From Gluconacetobacter diazotrophicus PA1 5 (lineage in GTDB: Bacteria > Pseudomonadota > Alphaproteobacteria > Acetobacterales > Acetobacteraceae): a stretch of DNA of 64,000 nt. Below are positions 38,040-47,169 of the stretch, piece by piece. The translations under genes were made by a program, and so were the position numbers. Position 1 is the first letter of the stretch; each line of letters starts with the position of its first letter. The notes under the pieces were generated by a model, which was not told the origin of the DNA, ran no database searches, and worked only from the letters and a program-made list of their open reading frames with translations. The DNA lies in the NCBI RefSeq assembly GCF_000021325.1, contig NC_011365.1:1731001-1795000 (forward strand), given 5' to 3'.

Positions 38040-38060
38040 GCCAGGGCCACAGGCCCTGGC
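38040..38060. terminator. Bidirectional stem-loop between convergent genes
   Basis: GCCAGGGCC (38040-38048) pairs with GGCCCTGGC (38052-38060), loop ACA. It lies between the GhrA-like gene and the encapsulin gene, which converge here. Confidence 0.6.
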
Positions 38061-38069
38061 GGGTTCGCG

Positions 38070-38894
38070 TTACGGGGCCGAGGGCGCTTCGTTCTTCGCA
38101 GCTGACAATGCCACGGATGCCTCGGTCGTCAGCAACTGGAACGTAAAGCTCTCCTGAAGGTAAAGCTCCACGGAATCCGCGGAATGGCTGCTGTACCCGA
38201 TGGAAAAGTCCTGGCCGATATCCAGTTCGAAATCGCCGCCACGGGTGGACAGGACGAAGCCCCCCTCGATCGCCGGGGCCCAGACGATCTTGCCGTCGAT
38301 CAGGCTCTCGATATGCCGGAAGACGGGATATCCCTCATCGTCGCCGCCGCTCAGCGCGGTATAGACGCCGGCGCCGAGCACCACGGCGTAGGGTCCGTTG
38401 ACGCCGGCAAGGCGAAGCTGGTTCAGCGCCGCCGCGATGGCCGCCGGATAGTCGCTGGCGGAAGACGGCAGGGCCAGTTTCGGGTTCGAGGTGCCCTCAC
38501 GAAGGCCCAGGATTCCGGCAGCGGCGTAACCGTCGAATACCGCCCGGTCTTCGGCGAACGCGATTTTCTTCGCGGCGTCCTTCAGGGGTTGCCAGTCCGA
38601 ATCACCCGCGCCACGCTCCACATCGTCGATCGCGTCCCGCGCCAGCGTGAAGGGCACGCGCAGTTCCACCAGCGGCAGCACGTTGCGCCGGACGGCGCGA
38701 ATATCGCTTCCGGGTGCGTCGATGCGCTCGACATGGCCGGTGCCGACAGCCGAAAACCCGAATCCCTTCGCCTCCGGCACATCGACCACGCGCCGGGCGG
38801 CCAGGTAGCGCTTGAGCGTGCGGGAGGCCTCTTCCTCGATCTGCGCCCATGCGGCTTCAGAAATCGGCGCGAGTTCCCGATGCAGATTGTTCAT
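38070..38894 (-). CDS. Family 1 encapsulin shell protein
   Basis: This 274-residue protein matches encapsulin/linocin M18 (HK97 fold): MNNLHRELAPISEAAWAQIE, RRVVDVPEAKGFGFSAVGTG, REGTSNPKLALPSSASDYPA and the C-terminal DFSIGYSSHSADSVELYLQE. It self-assembles into a protein nanocompartment. It starts one base after the DyP gene stop, and that gene carries a cargo tag, so the pair forms one functional unit. The ~12-residue tail after LTTEASVALS is a small extension. Confidence 0.94.
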   Translation of the reverse strand: MNNLHRELAPISEAAWAQIEEEASRTLKRYLAARRVVDVPEAKGFGFSAVGTGHVERIDAPGSDIRAVRRNVLPLVELRVPFTLARDAIDDVERGAGDSDWQPLKDAAKKIAFAEDRAVFDGYAAAGILGLREGTSNPKLALPSSASDYPAAIAAALNQLRLAGVNGPYAVVLGAGVYTALSGGDDEGYPVFRHIESLIDGKIVWAPAIEGGFVLSTRGGDFELDIGQDFSIGYSSHSADSVELYLQESFTFQLLTTEASVALSAAKNEAPSAP

Positions 38895-38895
38895 G

Positions 38896-39936
38896 TCAGA
38901 CTTTTTCCTTCAATGAGCCGATTCCGAGCGAGCCGTATGCCGAAGGCGACGGGGGGGCGCTTCCCCCTGCCCCGGACCCGTCCGCAGCACAGCCGGCGGC
39001 CGGTGCGTACGGCGGGACACTGTCCAGGAACGTCGCCGTCGGGATGAAGAACAACGTCCCCGTCACCGCACGGCTGACATCGAGCAGGCGGTCGTAATTA
39101 CCCGGCGGATTGCCGACGAACATGTTTTCGAGCATGCGCTCGATCCGCGAGGGTGCCCGGGCGTAGCCGATGAAATAGGTGCCGAACGCGCCCTTGCCGA
39201 CCTCGCCGAACGGCATGTTCGCGCGCAGGATCTGCAATTGCTGTCCGTCTTCCTCGATCGTCGTCAGGACATTATGGGCGTAGCTGGGCTTGGCCGCGTC
39301 ATCCAGTTCGATGTCGGACAGCTTCTTCCGGCCGATGATCTTCTCCTGCACCTCGACCGGGATCATGTTCCATTTCTTCAGGTCGTGAAGATATTTCTGC
39401 ACGATCACATAGCTGCCGCCGGCGAAGAGAGGGTCCTCGTCCCCGATAATGGTGGCGTCGAAGGCGTCCTGGTTGACCGGGTTTTCGGTGCCGTCGACGA
39501 AGCCGAGCAGATCGCGCTCGTCGAAATATTTGAAGCCGTGTATTTCGTCCACGACGGTGGCCGTGCCTTCGAGACGGGCGGTAATCTGCGCCGCGAGTTC
39601 GAAGCACAGATCCATGCGCGCGGCACGGATGTGGAACAGCAGGTCGCCCGGGGTGGCCGGCGCGTGATGGACCCCATGGATCTCGCGGAAGGAATGCAGG
39701 TCCCGTGGCTTCGGGGCACCGAAAATACGATCCCAGGCGTCCGAACCGATCCCCATCACGCATAACAACTGGCCATCGGGGGCCCGGAAACCAGCCCCGC
39801 GGACCAGGGATGAGAGGTCGGCGCACAAATCCCGCACCGCCGCGTCATGTTCGGCGCGCGCGTCCAGCGTGACGACGAATATGATGGCGGCGGATGTCAG
39901 CTTGGCATCAACAGGTTGTGGATAAGCTGAGGACAA
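38896..39936 (-). CDS. DyP-type peroxidase, encapsulin cargo
   Basis: A TTG start (GGGAAG site) gives 346 residues beginning MSSAYPQPVDAKLTSAAIIF. The distal heme motif GFVDGTENPVNQDAF and a proximal histidine in KPSYAHNVLTTIEEDG identify a dye-decolorizing peroxidase. After the catalytic domain a Gly/Pro/Ala-rich linker leads to GSLGIGSLKEKV, the encapsulin targeting peptide. The enzyme is therefore packaged inside the shell made by the next gene, probably for peroxide defence. An upstream ATG is out of frame, which supports the TTG. Confidence 0.92.
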   Translation of the reverse strand: MSSAYPQPVDAKLTSAAIIFVVTLDARAEHDAAVRDLCADLSSLVRGAGFRAPDGQLLCVMGIGSDAWDRIFGAPKPRDLHSFREIHGVHHAPATPGDLLFHIRAARMDLCFELAAQITARLEGTATVVDEIHGFKYFDERDLLGFVDGTENPVNQDAFDATIIGDEDPLFAGGSYVIVQKYLHDLKKWNMIPVEVQEKIIGRKKLSDIELDDAAKPSYAHNVLTTIEEDGQQLQILRANMPFGEVGKGAFGTYFIGYARAPSRIERMLENMFVGNPPGNYDRLLDVSRAVTGTLFFIPTATFLDSVPPYAPAAGCAADGSGAGGSAPPSPSAYGSLGIGSLKEKV

Positions 39937-40160
39937 GCCTGACTTCCCTTATGCTGCATTCGACGGCGCGTATGGTGGACGCCAAATAGAATGCCCCTGA
40001 TAGCCCGTGATGTAAACTGAGCGGGCCCCGTCTGTGCGGACCACCGCCGGCATCATCTGGCCGCAACCGGCCGCCCCGCCCCCGAACTTGCGCCATTACT
40101 TTCTCTCGCGAGCATAACGAGGATGCCGCGCGTCATGCCGGTCCCGCAGTGCCTTCCCCG

Positions 40161-40742
40161 TCACATCCGACGCACCAGCGGCAGGAAGATGTCGTCGACG
40201 ATTTCGCGGATCGCATCCTCCGACAGGGGCTGAAAGGTCATCATCATCTCGTGGCGGGCGAGGTCGAGCGGAAGCGACGCGATCCGGGGTGTAAGACGGG
40301 CGGGATCGATCTCGCCCCGTTCGATGGCCCGGCCGATGACGGCATGAAATTGGCTGCCATCTACGATGCGCGCCCGTATGTCGGCGAAGCTCGACCGCTC
40401 GGCGACAAGATCCTTCTGCATGTCGAAGAACAGTTGCAGGTCTCGGGACCCGGCGCGATCCGACATGCACCGGAGAAGCAGACGGAGTTCGTCGCGCAGA
40501 CTGCCCATATCCGGAATGACGATATTCGCTCGCGCGAATTGCTGTGCGAGTGCGGCCGTCGCGAGCGCCGTGCGGCTCGGCCAACGCCGGTGCAGTACCG
40601 GACGGCTGGTTTCCGCACGGCGGGCGACGTTCTCCATCGTCAGTCCCTCATAACCGCGCTCCATTACTTCAGCCCAGGCGGCCTCAAGGATCGCCTCTTC
40701 CAGCGCCGCACCGCGTCGACGTGTCCGCCCTCGAACTCTCAT
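40161..40742 (-). CDS. TetR-family transcriptional regulator
   Basis: This 193-residue protein has an N-terminal TetR HTH (AILEAAWAEVMERGYEGLTM, VARRAETSRPVLHRRWPSRT) and a TetR C-terminal ligand domain. It is upstream of the DyP/encapsulin operon on the same strand, 224 bases away, and may or may not control it. An IS5-type element is inserted only 57 bases above its start, so its native promoter is probably displaced. Confidence 0.88.
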   Translation of the reverse strand: MRVRGRTRRRGAALEEAILEAAWAEVMERGYEGLTMENVARRAETSRPVLHRRWPSRTALATAALAQQFARANIVIPDMGSLRDELRLLLRCMSDRAGSRDLQLFFDMQKDLVAERSSFADIRARIVDGSQFHAVIGRAIERGEIDPARLTPRIASLPLDLARHEMMMTFQPLSEDAIREIVDDIFLPLVRRM

Positions 40743-40798
40743 GGCACTCCATTAAGATACATTGCGAATCTTATTGCCTCTCCTCGCGCGCCCTATAA

Positions 40799-41728
40799 GA
40801 GCCCGATCCGAAAGTTCTTCAACCGTGACAATGCCTTGCTGTCCGTCGTGTGAGCATTCGGATCGAGGCGATCAATGTCCATGCGGTTGAGGAAGCAATG
40901 GATTGTTCCCAGTCTTTGGCGAGCCGCCTGCACCGTCCCAGCCATGCGAATGTCCGTTCAACCACCCAGCGGCGCGGCAGGATCTGAAAGCCCTTCGCCG
41001 TATCGGACCGCCTGATGATTTCAAGGGTCCATTTTCCCATGGAGGCGAGCGCGGATCGCAATTTGTCGCCAGCATAGCCGCCATCAGCGAAGATGTGGCG
41101 CAGCCAGGGAAAGCGCCTGCGTATCGCTGCCAGGACATCAACAGCCCCATCACGGTCCTGGATGTCGGCGGCATGAACGAGGAGAAAGATCAGGAAGCCG
41201 CAGGTATCCGTCACAATATGGCGCTTGCGGCCCTTGACCTTCTTCCCCGCGTCATAGCCCGAAAGCCCGCCACTTTCCGTGGTTTTCACCGACTGGCTGT
41301 CAATCACGCCCGCGCTCGGAGAGGCTTCACGCCCCTCGATCTCGCGCAGGCTCATGACCAGCACCGTATTCATGACTTCGAACACTCCGGCACCACGCCA
41401 GGCGTAAAAATAGCGCCTGACGGTCGAGACCGGCGGAAAGCATTTCGGCAGCAGGCGCCACGCACACCCGGCCGAGGCTATGTAGAGCATCGCGTTGACC
41501 ACCTCGCGCATATCCGTAGTGCGGGGGCGACCGCCCCGTTTCGCCGGGGGTACAAATGGCATGATCAAAGCCCACTCCCCGTCCGTCATATCCGATGGAT
41601 ATCGCAACCCTTCCCGGCTATGTTCACGTCGGGCAATACCAGTCCATGTCACCATTCACTCCATCTCTTCGCAAAGACGGATGAATCACAACAGGCTGGT
41701 ATTGTTCAAAAACTTTCGGATCGAGCTC
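40799..41728 (-). mobile_element. IS5-family insertion sequence, complete
   Basis: The ends are near-perfect inverted repeats: GAGCCCGATCCGAAAGTTCT on the left and GAGCTCGATCCGAAAGTTTT read from the right. They flank a single transposase gene. The 3-base direct repeat TAA occurs at 40796-40798 and 41729-41731. Length 930 bp. Confidence 0.88.
40819..41655 (-). CDS. IS5-family DDE transposase
   Basis: This 278-residue transposase has DDE residues in GVIDSQSVKTTESGG, HIFADGGYAGDKLRSALAS and RWVVERTFAWLGRCRRL. The N-terminal domain has DMTDGEWALIMPFVPPAKRG. It is intact and occupies nearly the whole element, so the IS could be active. Confidence 0.93.
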   Translation of the reverse strand: MVTWTGIARREHSREGLRYPSDMTDGEWALIMPFVPPAKRGGRPRTTDMREVVNAMLYIASAGCAWRLLPKCFPPVSTVRRYFYAWRGAGVFEVMNTVLVMSLREIEGREASPSAGVIDSQSVKTTESGGLSGYDAGKKVKGRKRHIVTDTCGFLIFLLVHAADIQDRDGAVDVLAAIRRRFPWLRHIFADGGYAGDKLRSALASMGKWTLEIIRRSDTAKGFQILPRRWVVERTFAWLGRCRRLAKDWEQSIASSTAWTLIASIRMLTRRTARHCHG

Positions 41729-41836
41729 TAAGATGCGCGAGGAGTCTTATTGTTAATTTCTGCTGAGATTTGACCCTGGGTTTTCATCGAGAACTGACCC
41801 GGCCTTTGGTTATCTCTGCTATGTTTTATGGGCTGG

Positions 41837-42607
41837 TCAAGCGGTTGCCTTTTCCTTCCGGTTCCTGGGGGCGGCGGAGCTTGCGCGGAACCGGTAGCTG
41901 TCATTTCCGGTTTCGAGGATATGACAGTGGTGGGTAAGGCGATCGAGCAGGGCTGTCGTCATTTTGGGATCACCGAAGACTTCGCCCCATTCGCTGAAGC
42001 TCAGATTGATGACGCTGGTGCGCTCGTAGAGACGGCTGAGGAGATGGAACAGCAGGGCACCGCCTGATGCGCTGAACGGCAAATAGCCAAGTTCGTCCAG
42101 GATCACGAGATCGAGGCGCAGGAGACGTTCCGCGATCTGTCCTGCGCGATTGGCGGTTTTTTCCTGTTCGAGGGCGTTGACGAGGTCGACCGTGGACCAG
42201 AACCGTATCTTCTTGCGGTGATGTTCGATCGCCTGCACGGCAAGTGCGGTGGCCAGATGGGTCTTGCCGGTTCCTGGTCCACCAATGAGGACGACGTTGT
42301 CGGCACGGTCGATGAAATCCCCGGCATGGAGTTGACGGACCATGGCCTCGTTGACCTCGGCGGCCGAGAAATCGAACCCTGCCAAATCTTTGTAGGCCGG
42401 GAACCTGGCAGTCTTGGTTTGATAGGCGATGGAGCGCACCTCTCGCTCGGCGAGTTCCGCCTTCAAAAGCTGGGAGAGGACGGGGATGGCGGCCTCGAAT
42501 GCCGGCGCACCCTGTTCGGTCAGTTCGGCCGTGGCCTGGGCCATGCCATACATCCGCAGGCCGCGCAGCATGACGACGAGGGCACCGGCCGCGGGATCAT
42601 GACGCAT
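41837..42607 (-). CDS. istB: IstB, IS21 helper ATPase
   Basis: The ATG at 42607 gives [20 protein letters not shown] and 256 residues. Walker A is [20 protein letters not shown] and Walker [18 protein letters not shown]. IstB helps the IstA transposase to assemble on DNA. The start overlaps the istA 3' end by about ten bases. The gene itself is intact. Confidence 0.92.
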   Translation of the reverse strand: MRHDPAAGALVVMLRGLRMYGMAQATAELTEQGAPAFEAAIPVLSQLLKAELAEREVRSIAYQTKTARFPAYKDLAGFDFSAAEVNEAMVRQLHAGDFIDRADNVVLIGGPGTGKTHLATALAVQAIEHHRKKIRFWSTVDLVNALEQEKTANRAGQIAERLLRLDLVILDELGYLPFSASGGALLFHLLSRLYERTSVINLSFSEWGEVFGDPKMTTALLDRLTHHCHILETGNDSYRFRASSAAPRNRKEKATA

Positions 42608-43276
42608 GACGGGCCTCCCCGCGCAGGGCGTCATACCGTCCGGTATCGGCCTGAGGCTCGCGTTCGAGCACCAATGCCTGCGGCGCGTCGAGCCTGGGTG
42701 CTCCTGTTTTCTTGGCGTCCGTCAGACGATGCAACGTATTGAGGACGTGTGTCTTGGTGGCTACTCCCTCCTCGAGCGCGAGTTCAACCGCGCAAAGCAC
42801 GGCCTGCTCATCATGCTGCAGCACCAGGGCGAGGATCTCGACCATTTCCCGGTCGCCGCCCGTGCGCCGGAGGAGGTGCGTCTGCAGCGTCCGGAACGCC
42901 TCGGGCAATTCAGAGAAGGGCGCGCCATTGCGCAAGGCCCCGGGTTTGCGCTGGAGCACCGCCAGGTAATGCCGCCAGTCATAGATCGTGCGACCGGGCA
43001 CGCCGTGGGACCGCTCGACGATCCGGGGATGTTCGCATAGTATCCGTCCCTCGGCCGCGATCACCAACCGGTCGGGATAGACGCGCAGGCTGACCGGCCG
43101 ATTGGCAAAAGAGGCGGGCACACTGTAGCGGTTGCTTTCGAACTGCACGAGGCAAGTCGGCGAAACCCGTTTGGTATGTTCGACGAACCCGTCGAACGGG
43201 CGCCCTGGAACCATCAGGTGAGGCACTTCTGAAGCGTCCCGGGTTTCCCGGAGGCTCCTATCTGTGAGAAGGAGCT

Positions 43277-43603
43277 ATGATGAACACGATGAGCCAGAGA
43301 TTTTCGCCTGAGGTCCGTGAGCGTGCGGTCCGTATGGTTGGGGAGCATCGGGCCGATTACGGGTCGGAATGGGCTGCGATGACATCGATTGCTGCCAAGA
43401 TCGGTTGCACGGCGGAGACCTTGCGCCGCTGGTGCCGCGATGAGGCCAGGCGGCGAGCGGGACCGGCGGGGCAAGCTGGTGACGAACGCGTTCGGCTCAA
43501 GGAACTTGAGCGCGAGGTCAAGGAGTTGCGCCGCGCCAACGAGATCCTGCGCAAGGCATCGGCGTATTTTGCGATGGCGGAGCTCGACCGCCGCGGGAAA
43601 TGA
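43277..43603 (+). CDS. IS3 OrfA (HTH component)
   Basis: This 108-residue IS3 OrfA has the [23 protein letters not shown] and a leucine-zipper-like tail ([20 protein letters not shown]). The stop overlaps the OrfB start by a few bases, the place where IS3 elements use -1 frameshifting to make the fused transposase. Confidence 0.92.
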   Translation: MMNTMSQRFSPEVRERAVRMVGEHRADYGSEWAAMTSIAAKIGCTAETLRRWCRDEARRRAGPAGQAGDERVRLKELEREVKELRRANEILRKASAYFAMAELDRRGK

Positions 43604-44508
43604 TGATGGCGTTCATCGACGCCCATCGCGAGGACTTGGGTATCGAGCCGATCTGCCGCGAACTGGCGATTGCCCCATCCTCCTATCACGAACATGCTGT
43701 CCGTCTGGCGGACCCCGCCAGGCGGCCTGCGCGTGCCCGGCGCGACGACGAACTGAAGGACGAGATCAAGCGGGTATATGACGCCAGTTCAAAGCTCTAC
43801 GGGACGCGCAAAGTCTGGCATCAGATGCGCCGTGAAGGCATTGAGGTGGCCAAATGCACCGTGGAACGCCTGATGCGTGCCATGGGCCTAGCCGGCATTC
43901 GGCGAGGGAAGAGGACGGTCACGACCATCAGCAATCCCAAGGCTCCGTGCCCGCTGGACAAGGTGAACCGCGCATTCCGCGTGAGCCGGCCGAATGCCCT
44001 GTGGGTGGTCGATTTCACCTACGTCCACACATGGGCCGGCTTCGTCTATGTCGCCTTCGTGATCGACGCCTATGCCCGGCGCATCGTCGGCTGGAAGGTC
44101 AGCACGTCAGCCACCGCCGGCTTCGTGCTGGACGCCCTGGAGCAGGCGATCCATGCCCGCAGGCCCGGACCCGAGGATGGCTTGATCCACCATAGTGACA
44201 GGGGCGTCCAATACCTCGCCATGAATTACACCCAGCGCCTGGCCGAGGCCGATCTGGTACCCTCGGTCGGCAGCGTCGGGGACTCCTATGACAATGCCCT
44301 GGCCGAGACCATCAACGGCCTCTACAAGGCCGAGGTCATCTGGCGGCAGCCTTCCTGGCCGACCGTATCGGCCGTGGAAATGGCAACATTGCGCTGGGTC
44401 GATTGGTTCAATAACCATCGCCTCTTTGGCCCCATCGGCTATATCCCACCCGCCGAGGCCGAAGCCAACTACTATGCAGCCCTCGAGATCATCGATATGG
44501 CTGCGTGA
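43600..44508 (+). CDS. IS3 OrfB (DDE integrase domain)
   Basis: This 302-residue integrase-like protein has the DDE triad in [34 protein letters not shown] and [20 protein letters not shown]. It provides the catalytic part of the transposase. Intact. Confidence 0.94.
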   Translation: MMMAFIDAHREDLGIEPICRELAIAPSSYHEHAVRLADPARRPARARRDDELKDEIKRVYDASSKLYGTRKVWHQMRREGIEVAKCTVERLMRAMGLAGIRRGKRTVTTISNPKAPCPLDKVNRAFRVSRPNALWVVDFTYVHTWAGFVYVAFVIDAYARRIVGWKVSTSATAGFVLDALEQAIHARRPGPEDGLIHHSDRGVQYLAMNYTQRLAEADLVPSVGSVGDSYDNALAETINGLYKAEVIWRQPSWPTVSAVEMATLRWVDWFNNHRLFGPIGYIPPAEAEANYYAALEIIDMAA

Positions 44509-45740
44509 CTCAAACCAAATGGCCTCCGGGAAACCCGGGACGCTTCATTCCGCCGCATGGGCCTCGGCGAGGCTGCCGGGCAATTCGACATGCCTCAAGA
44601 TAGTCCAACGTTCCCGGCAACGCGCCTCGAGCCAGACGTTCAGGGAGGCCAGATCAGGAAAATGCGGCATCTCCTGCCAGATCTGCCGCCGGGCGTCCTG
44701 GACGGTCTTCTCGATTTGACCTTTCTCCCAACCCGCTGCCGGATTGCAGAACTCCGCCTCGAACAGATAATGGCTCACCAGGGCCGAAAAACGCAGATTG
44801 ACCTGGCGGACCTTGCCGGGCCCAACCCGGTCCACGGCGGTTTTCATATTGTCAAAAATACCTCGACGCGCAACCCCGCCCAAAACGCGAAAGGCTTCCG
44901 TCAGCGCGTCGAACAGCATCTCGTGAGTCTGGAGCGGATACGCCCGCAGAATGAAGGCCCGGCTGTAGGACAGCTTGGTGTGGGCGACCTGCAGCTTGAC
45001 GCGCCGCCCTCCGATCACCGCCCAGTCCTCTCCCCAGTCGAACTGGAAGGCCTCTCCGGGTTGAAAGCGCAGCGGAACGAACACGCCGCGTCCCGTCGTC
45101 TGCCGCGCCCTTTGCTGTTCCGCCTTCCAGTTCCGGATAAAGGCCGCAACCCGTCCATACGATCCGTCATAACCCAGCGCTACAAGGTCCGCATGCAGGC
45201 GCCGCCCCGTGCGGCGCTGCTTGCGCGACTTTGACGTCTCCAGAGCAAGCCAGGTCGCCAGTTTCTCCGCAAACGGGTCCAGCCGGCTCGGGCGCCCGGC
45301 AACCTTGAACTGCGGCTCAACCGTCTCCGCCCGGAGATACTTGCGGATCGTGTTGCGCGACAATCGCGTCCGACGCTCAATCTCGCGGATCGGTACATGA
45401 TCCCGGTAATGCCACCGCCGGATCACACTCAACAATTCCATGCTGATCACTCCTTTAACCCCCGGACAGTTGCTCCGGGGAAGTGTCAGACACGGGTCAA
45501 TTCTCAATGAAAATTTCCGCCCCTACAGGGTCAGTTCTCGCTGGAAATCAACACCTGTCCCCATTGGATGCGTGTTCCCGGCTGATCCATCGATCCCTCC
45601 CCTTGTCATGAGAGACAGCGAAGAACCGGGATTTTCCCGCATGCAAGCATGATCCGGCACCCATCGTACCAGAGCGGGCTGGAGCGAAGAAATACTTGCG
45701 CGTTGCGGAATCCGGTCTTGCACGCCCGACCAGGAATCCG

Positions 45741-45756
45741 TATCTTACGGAAGATA
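45741..45756. promoter_or_regulatory. Dyad upstream of the antitoxin gene (candidate operator)
   Basis: TATCTT (45741-45746) and AAGATA (45751-45756) are inverted around ACGG, 23 bases upstream of the antitoxin ATG. Toxin-antitoxin operons of this type are usually self-repressed at such sites. Confidence 0.45.
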
Positions 45757-45778
45757 GATAAAAAGGAAGGATGCTTCC

Positions 45779-46030
45779 ATGTCCACGACCGTGACCTCAT
45801 CCGACGTGCAGAAGAATTTCGGCGCCTATCATGACCGTGCGCTCACCGAACCGGTGAAGGTCACGAAGTATGGTCGGGAGACGGTTTATATCGTCTCGGC
45901 CCAGACCTTTCACGCATTGAAACAGGCCCAGCGCGAAGCCATCGCCGCGACTGATCTCAACGATCATGAGATTGCCCTGATCGAAGCTGCGGAGATCCCC
46001 GAGGAACACCGCTACACTGTCGGTCAGTAA
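45779..46030 (+). CDS. Phd/YefM-family antitoxin
   Basis: This 83-residue protein has the Phd/YefM DNA-binding start VTSSDVQKNFGAYHDRALTE and PVKVTKYGRETVYIVSAQTF, followed by an acidic C-terminal toxin-binding tail. An AAGGAAGG site precedes it. It is followed nine bases later by a PemK-like toxin. It probably represses its own operon through the dyad at 45741. Confidence 0.87.
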   Translation: MSTTVTSSDVQKNFGAYHDRALTEPVKVTKYGRETVYIVSAQTFHALKQAQREAIAATDLNDHEIALIEAAEIPEEHRYTVGQ

Positions 46031-46039
46031 GCGCGCATC

Positions 46040-46471
46040 GTGCCCATTCCCGAGCCGACGCCTGGCCTGGTCATCTCGTATTCCTATCTCTGGCATGACC
46101 AGCACCGCGCTGGCGCCGAGGAAGGCCGGAAAGCCCGGCCCTGTGCCATTGTGGTTGCTGCCGCCGATGCCGATGGCGACTGCCAGGTTTATGTCGTGCC
46201 GATCACCCATTCCCAACCGGACGACCCACATGCGGTAGCACTCCCTGCAAACGTCAAACGACGCCTTGGGCTGGATGACGAACCGTCATGGATCATAACC
46301 GCCGAACTCAACCGCTTCGTGTGGCCCGGCTATGATCTGCGGCCCATCTCACGCAATCAACCCGACTGTTTCGCCTGGGGCTTCCTTCCGGTGGACATAT
46401 TCGCGGCGGTCAAGCGAGGGATCGTCGCCCACCAGAAGGGTCGAAGCCTGCGGCAGACCCCACGGGAATGA
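46040..46471 (+). CDS. PemK/MazF-like toxin
   Basis: A GTG start gives 143 residues. The segments KARPCAIVVAAADADGDCQV, VYVVPITHSQPDDPHAVALP and SWIITAELNRFVWPGYDLRP fit the PemK/MazF ribonuclease fold. It would cleave mRNA or tRNA unless bound by the antitoxin encoded just upstream. Pairing a Phd-type antitoxin with a PemK-like toxin is a known mixed combination. Confidence 0.78.
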   Translation: MPIPEPTPGLVISYSYLWHDQHRAGAEEGRKARPCAIVVAAADADGDCQVYVVPITHSQPDDPHAVALPANVKRRLGLDDEPSWIITAELNRFVWPGYDLRPISRNQPDCFAWGFLPVDIFAAVKRGIVAHQKGRSLRQTPRE

Positions 46472-46482
46472 TCATCTGGGGA

Positions 46483-47040
46483 TTACGATTTACGTGTGAG
46501 GACACTCGGCGGCAGTTTCGGGCGCATCATCGTGCGCCGATCCAGCACCGGCCCGTCGGTCACAAAGGTGCCATCGCCAATGGCATGCAGGGGAGACCGA
46601 TCCGCGCGATGCGGATCGGCATGCGCGACGATCCCTTCAAGAATGACAATGCCATACGGCTCGATGATGTCGACGACGCGACATTCGATGTTCGCCAGAC
46701 ACTCAGTCAGAAGCGGCGCTTTCACATTGTCAGCCTTGCGACGGGCAAGACCGAATTTCTCGAACTTGTCCGTGTCCTTGCCAGAGCAGAGACCGATCCC
46801 CACCACTGTATCGAGCATGTCTGCGGACGGGATGGCGATCACACATTCACGCGTCTTCCCGATCGCCTTCCATGAGTAATTCCATGGACCAGTGGTAATC
46901 GCGAAACGCGCATCGAAATCCAGCACCATGGTCCAGGTGATGGTCATGATGTTGTCGCGCCCCCCGTCATGCGTGGTCACGAGCGTTACCGGCCCGGATT
47001 CCAGAAAGGTAAAAGCCCGATCAAGGGGAAACGGCTGCAT
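46483..47040 (-). CDS. Flavin reductase-like (FMN-binding split barrel) protein
   Basis: This 185-residue protein is of the DIM6/NTAB flavin reductase-like type, with SGPVTLVTTHDGGRDNIMTI and FAITTGPWNYSWKAIGKTRE and ending in a proline-rich tail. It probably binds FMN and reduces it or a small substrate. It converges with the PemK-like toxin gene and lies just beyond the relaxase stop. It does not look like a conjugation gene. Confidence 0.8.
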   Translation of the reverse strand: MQPFPLDRAFTFLESGPVTLVTTHDGGRDNIMTITWTMVLDFDARFAITTGPWNYSWKAIGKTRECVIAIPSADMLDTVVGIGLCSGKDTDKFEKFGLARRKADNVKAPLLTECLANIECRVVDIIEPYGIVILEGIVAHADPHRADRSPLHAIGDGTFVTDGPVLDRRTMMRPKLPPSVLTRKS

Positions 47041-47169
47041 GGCAGTCTCCGTTCGGTTGTCGCCGACCCAGAACTGGTAGCACGGCTACTGCGCGCTCTG
47101 CATTGCGCTGCGTCAACAGTATCATGAAGAACAGGAAGCGCGTGCGAAGAAAAATCAGAGCATCAGACT

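Larger units (their letters stand above)
43230..44547 (+). mobile_element. IS3-family insertion sequence nested in istA
   Basis: Perfect 26-bp terminal inverted repeats lie at 43230-43255 and 44522-44547, beginning TGAAGCGTCCCGGGTTTCCC. A 3-base direct repeat TTC flanks it (43227-43229 and 44548-44550). Both transposase frames are intact. Length 1318 bp. Confidence 0.93.
42597..45441 (-). pseudogene. istA: istA, IS21 transposase split by an IS3 insertion
   Basis: The N-terminal part (45441 down to 44548) begins MELLSVIRRWHYRDHVPIRE and includes the HTH and the catalytic residues in FQFDWGEDWAVIGG, IFDNMKTAVDRV and GWEKGQIEKTVQDAR. The C-terminal part runs from 43229 to 42597 (PHLMVPGRPFDGFVEHTKRV to GEARHAS). 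The IS3 element at 43230-44547 lies between them. Removing it with one TTC repeat restores a single continuous frame (...AHAAE then VPHLM...). The split product should be inactive. Confidence 0.9.
41751..45553 (-). mobile_element. IS21-family insertion sequence, interrupted by an IS3 element
   Basis: The ends TGTTAATTTC (41751-41760) and TGTTGATTTC (read from 45553) begin related ~28-base inverted repeats. A second internal repeat follows at each side, TTTTCATCGAGAACTGACCC left and TTTTCATTGAGAATTGACCC right, typical of IS21. It carries istB and a split istA. Without the nested IS3 the element would be about 2.48 kb. No target duplication was recognised. Confidence 0.85.

Noticed and set aside
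41743..45561. Target-site duplication around the IS21 element
   Set aside because: Flanking bases (CTTAT and CCTGT sides) do not match; the duplication may be lost or the ends misjudged by a few bases.
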